In this document: in pieces, positions 5,601 to 7,824 of the stretch | How the letters are laid out: each line of letters begins with the position of its first letter | How positions within the stretch are numbered: the first letter of the stretch is position 1 | Source of the DNA: an uncultured Treponema sp. | Lineage (GTDB): Bacteria; Spirochaetota; Spirochaetia; Treponematales; Treponemataceae | Reading direction: 5' to 3' | DNA length: 7,824 bases | Assembly: GCA_905236465.1 (NCBI GenBank) | Contig: CAJOQA010000206.1 | Span: 1 to 7,824, forward strand | The notes under the pieces: generated by a model | What the model was told of the DNA's origin: nothing | Database searches by the model: none | Seen by the model: the letters and a program-made list of their open reading frames with translations, nothing else | Position numbers and translations under genes: made by a program

Positions 5601-7824
5601 TTATTTTTTGTTATTTAGCAGGACAGCAAAGGGATTATACTTCATGCCATCGTCAGATCCGTAGGATTGTCTTTCCCTTTTCTGATTTGAGCCTTGGTTA
5701 GAAGAAGAGCCCTTTGCAGCTACTCTTTTTATTACAATCTTCTTTTTTCCTTCAGTCTTAGCTTCTTTGCTGCTACCCATACCCTCATGCTGTATGCGGT
5801 TGGCGGCATCGGACTTAAGGCTTAAGGAAATTCTGCGGCGGTCAGCGTCTAGGCCGATGATTGTAAAGTCTTTAACATCCCCAACCTTTACTACTTCCAT
5901 TGGATCGCTTACGTAAGAATCGCTAAGCTCGCTTACATGGATAAGACCTGTCTCATGAAGACCAATGTCAACAAAGGCACCAAAGTCAACAACATTCTTG
6001 ATTTTACCGGTAACTTTCATGCCAAGGCTAAGGTCTTCAAACTTAACGACACCCTTTTGCATAATGGGAGCAGGGCAGTCATCGCGGGGGTCACGGTTAG
6101 GCTTTCCCAGCTCTTCAATTATATCATTTATGGTGATTTCGCCAATTCCGTATTTTTCTTCAAGTTGTTTCTTTAAATCAGCTGAAATCTTTTCTTTCTT
6201 CTGGACAAAGGGAAGAATTTCACTTGCTACCCCATAGTTTTCAGGGTGAACCCAAGTGTTGTCAAGGGGATTTGAACTTTCAGGAATCTTTAAGAAGCCC
6301 GCACACTGCTCAAAGGCCTTGGGACCTAGCCCGCTGACCTTCTTTAAATCTTCACGGCTGGTAATTTTTCCGTTGTCGTCGCGGTACTTTACAATCTTTT
6401 TTGCAAGAGAGCTGTTAATTCCAGACACATACTTAAGCAAAGAGGCTGAAGCTGTGTTTAAATTGACACCTACATTGTTTACAACAGAACTTACAACTTC
6501 ATCAAGGGCATCGCTAAGTTTTTTCTGGTTTACATCGTGCTGGTAAAGACCAACACCTATTGCTTTGGGGTCAATTTTTACAAGTTCTGCAAGTGGGTCT
6601 TGCAAACGGCGGCCCATGCTGATTGCTCCCCTTATGGTAAGGTCTAAGTCTGGGAATTCTTCACGGGCAATGTCACTTGCAGAATAAACAGAAGCACCAC
6701 TTTCGTCTACAACAGTGTAGCGGACATCTGGGTAGTTTTCGCTGATAACTTTGCTAACAATGGCCTGAACTTCGGGGCTACCTGTTCCGTTTCCTACGGC
6801 AACAACCTGAATGTTATACTTTTTAATTGCATCACGGATATTGTTGTAAGAGCCATCAGGGTCAGTAACCTGTTTAATCAGGAAGTAGTCTAAGTATTTT
6901 CCTGTTTCGTCAAGGGCAGCGCATTTTGTACCTGTTCTTATACCAGGGTCTACTCCCAAAACCCTTGTGCCCTTAATAGGCTGGGTCATCAGGAGGTTCT
7001 TTAAGTTTTCGCTAAAGACACCGATTCCGTGCTCATCAGCTTCATCAAATTCATCTGAGCGGATTTCACGCAATACGGCAGGTGATAAAAGGCGGACTAC
7101 ACCGTCTTCTATGGCTTCCTTGTGGTACTTGTTGTTGATTTTTTGCTTTTTCTGCAAGTCTGCAACGGCAGCTTCTATATCAACATTTAAGGTAACTTCA
7201 AGAGCACCCTCTTTTTCTGCACGGTTGATAGCAAGGATGCGGTGGGGCTTTACCTGGTTCAAGGGTTCGCTGAAGTCCCAGTACATCTTGTAGGTCGAAG
7301 TCTTTTCTGCAGTCTCTGCATCCTGACCTTCTGGTACAATTCCCTTAGTTTCAAGGGTTCCTGTGCTCATGTAAAGGTCATGAACTGATTCGCGGTTCTT
7401 TGTATCCTGTGAAACACGTTCTGCAATTATGTCCATAGCTCCCTTAAGGGCGTCTTCTGCACTTTCTACGTTTAGGCTTGAATCTTCGTTGTCAGTTTTA
7501 ATGAATTCTTTTGCTTTTGCTTCTAGATCCTTGTCATCAAGTTCAAGCATGGCTTCTGCCAAGGGTTCAAGACCTTTTTCAGCGGCAACCATTCCACGTG
7601 TCTTCTTCTTTTTCTTAAATGGAGCCCACAAATCTTCAAGTTCTGTTAGGGTTTTTGCGGACATTACGGCCTTGTAAAGGCTTTCTGTAAGTTTATTCTG
7701 GCCAAAGATACCGCGTACAATTTCTAGGCGGCGCTCCTCAAGATTCTTATATGACGTGAATTTGCTGTCGCAATCGCGAACCTGAACCTCATCAAGAGAG
7801 CCGTGCTTTTCTTTGCGATAACGG
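5601..7824 (-). CDS. tex: Tex family RNA-binding/transcription accessory protein (5' end off right edge)
   Basis: Tex (YhgF in E. coli) is a cytoplasmic nucleic-acid-binding protein that affects transcription. The frame stays open to the window edge, with the first full codon at 7823-7821, giving 740 residues. E. coli Tex has about 773, so roughly 30-60 N-terminal residues are missing. The edge peptide RYRKEKHGSLDEVQVRD is the conserved Tex N-terminal block. LTELEDLWAPFKKKKKTRG follows. A YqgF/RNase H-like domain lies at about 6965-6570 with GVDPG (6942-6956), GNGTGSPE, DESGASVYSAS and GLYQHDVNQKKL. Paired helix-hairpin-helix motifs occupy about 6467-6285. An S1 RNA-binding domain lies at about 6023-5814 (GKIKNVVDFGAFVDIG then GLIHVSEL). 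The tail is basic and Ser/Gln-rich and ends in NPFAVL, like other Tex proteins. The internal ATG at 7664 is not the start, because homology continues upstream of it. It is convergent with the sirtuin gene. Confidence 0.96.
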   Translation of the reverse strand, partial: RYRKEKHGSLDEVQVRDCDSKFTSYKNLEERRLEIVRGIFGQNKLTESLYKAVMSAKTLTELEDLWAPFKKKKKTRGMVAAEKGLEPLAEAMLELDDKDLEAKAKEFIKTDNEDSSLNVESAEDALKGAMDIIAERVSQDTKNRESVHDLYMSTGTLETKGIVPEGQDAETAEKTSTYKMYWDFSEPLNQVKPHRILAINRAEKEGALEVTLNVDIEAAVADLQKKQKINNKYHKEAIEDGVVRLLSPAVLREIRSDEFDEADEHGIGVFSENLKNLLMTQPIKGTRVLGVDPGIRTGTKCAALDETGKYLDYFLIKQVTDPDGSYNNIRDAIKKYNIQVVAVGNGTGSPEVQAIVSKVISENYPDVRYTVVDESGASVYSASDIAREEFPDLDLTIRGAISMGRRLQDPLAELVKIDPKAIGVGLYQHDVNQKKLSDALDEVVSSVVNNVGVNLNTASASLLKYVSGINSSLAKKIVKYRDDNGKITSREDLKKVSGLGPKAFEQCAGFLKIPESSNPLDNTWVHPENYGVASEILPFVQKKEKISADLKKQLEEKYGIGEITINDIIEELGKPNRDPRDDCPAPIMQKGVVKFEDLSLGMKVTGKIKNVVDFGAFVDIGLHETGLIHVSELSDSYVSDPMEVVKVGDVKDFTIIGLDADRRRISLSLKSDAANRIQHEGMGSSKEAKTEGKKKIVIKRVAAKGSSSNQGSNQKRERQSYGSDDGMKYNPFAVLLNNKK

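Noticed and set aside
7429..7677. Plus-strand ORFs opposite tex (also 5937-6237, 6256-6546, 6967-7293)
   Set aside because: These are low-complexity Ser/Phe-rich shadows of the strongly supported tex frame, with no family resemblance.
1..7824. CRISPR arrays, insertion sequences, phage genes, toxin-antitoxin or defence systems
   Set aside because: No regularly spaced direct repeats, transposase or integrase motifs, or defence-type domains are visible; all long frames are accounted for by housekeeping or regulatory families.

Overview
This 7.8-kb window reads as an ordinary chromosomal segment of a moderately AT-rich anaerobic bacterium. The mix is an indolepyruvate:ferredoxin oxidoreductase subunit, an HflK-type membrane protein, a LacI-family regulator, a DUF456 membrane protein, a sirtuin and Tex. 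Together with AT-rich intergenic DNA and a tRNA gene that does not encode its CCA end, this would fit a Treponema-like spirochaete. That assignment is impressionistic, and a clostridial-type anaerobe is the main alternative.

Layout. Positions 1-210 (minus) hold the start of an hflK-like gene that runs off the left edge; it uses a TTG start. Divergent from it is iorA (352-2106, plus), complete but without its usual partner iorB beside it. A tRNA-Ala(GGC) follows (2168-2241), with its own near-consensus promoter and a strong intrinsic terminator ending at 2275. Next comes a compact minus-strand cluster, in transcription order: a small secreted protein of unknown function (4562-3822), a LacI-family regulator (3811-2786) and a DUF456 membrane protein (2769-2281). 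The gaps are only 10 and 16 bases, so this is very probably one operon, driven by a promoter near 4639-4666. Divergent from it is a sirtuin gene (4779-5522, plus) whose TATAAT box ends 7 bases before the ATG, which suggests a leaderless mRNA. It converges on tex (5601 to beyond 7824, minus), whose N-terminus lies off the right edge. Between them is a nested palindrome (5554-5592) that looks like a dispersed repeat rather than a normal terminator.

How the genes relate. I see no single pathway. IorA is amino-acid fermentation, HflK-like is membrane proteolysis control, Tex is RNA binding/transcription, and the sirtuin is NAD-dependent deacylation. The one co-regulated unit is the secreted protein-LacI-DUF456 operon. 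Its 5' leader contains an imperfect 16-bp palindrome, one 9-bp half of which recurs in the sirtuin promoter, so the LacI protein may control both divergent transcripts. I did not find convincing evidence of a new multi-gene system. The most worthwhile leads are this putative regulon, the start region of the lacI-type gene (A7 run, ATGA overlap), the leaderless sirtuin gene, the orphan iorA and the palindromic element.
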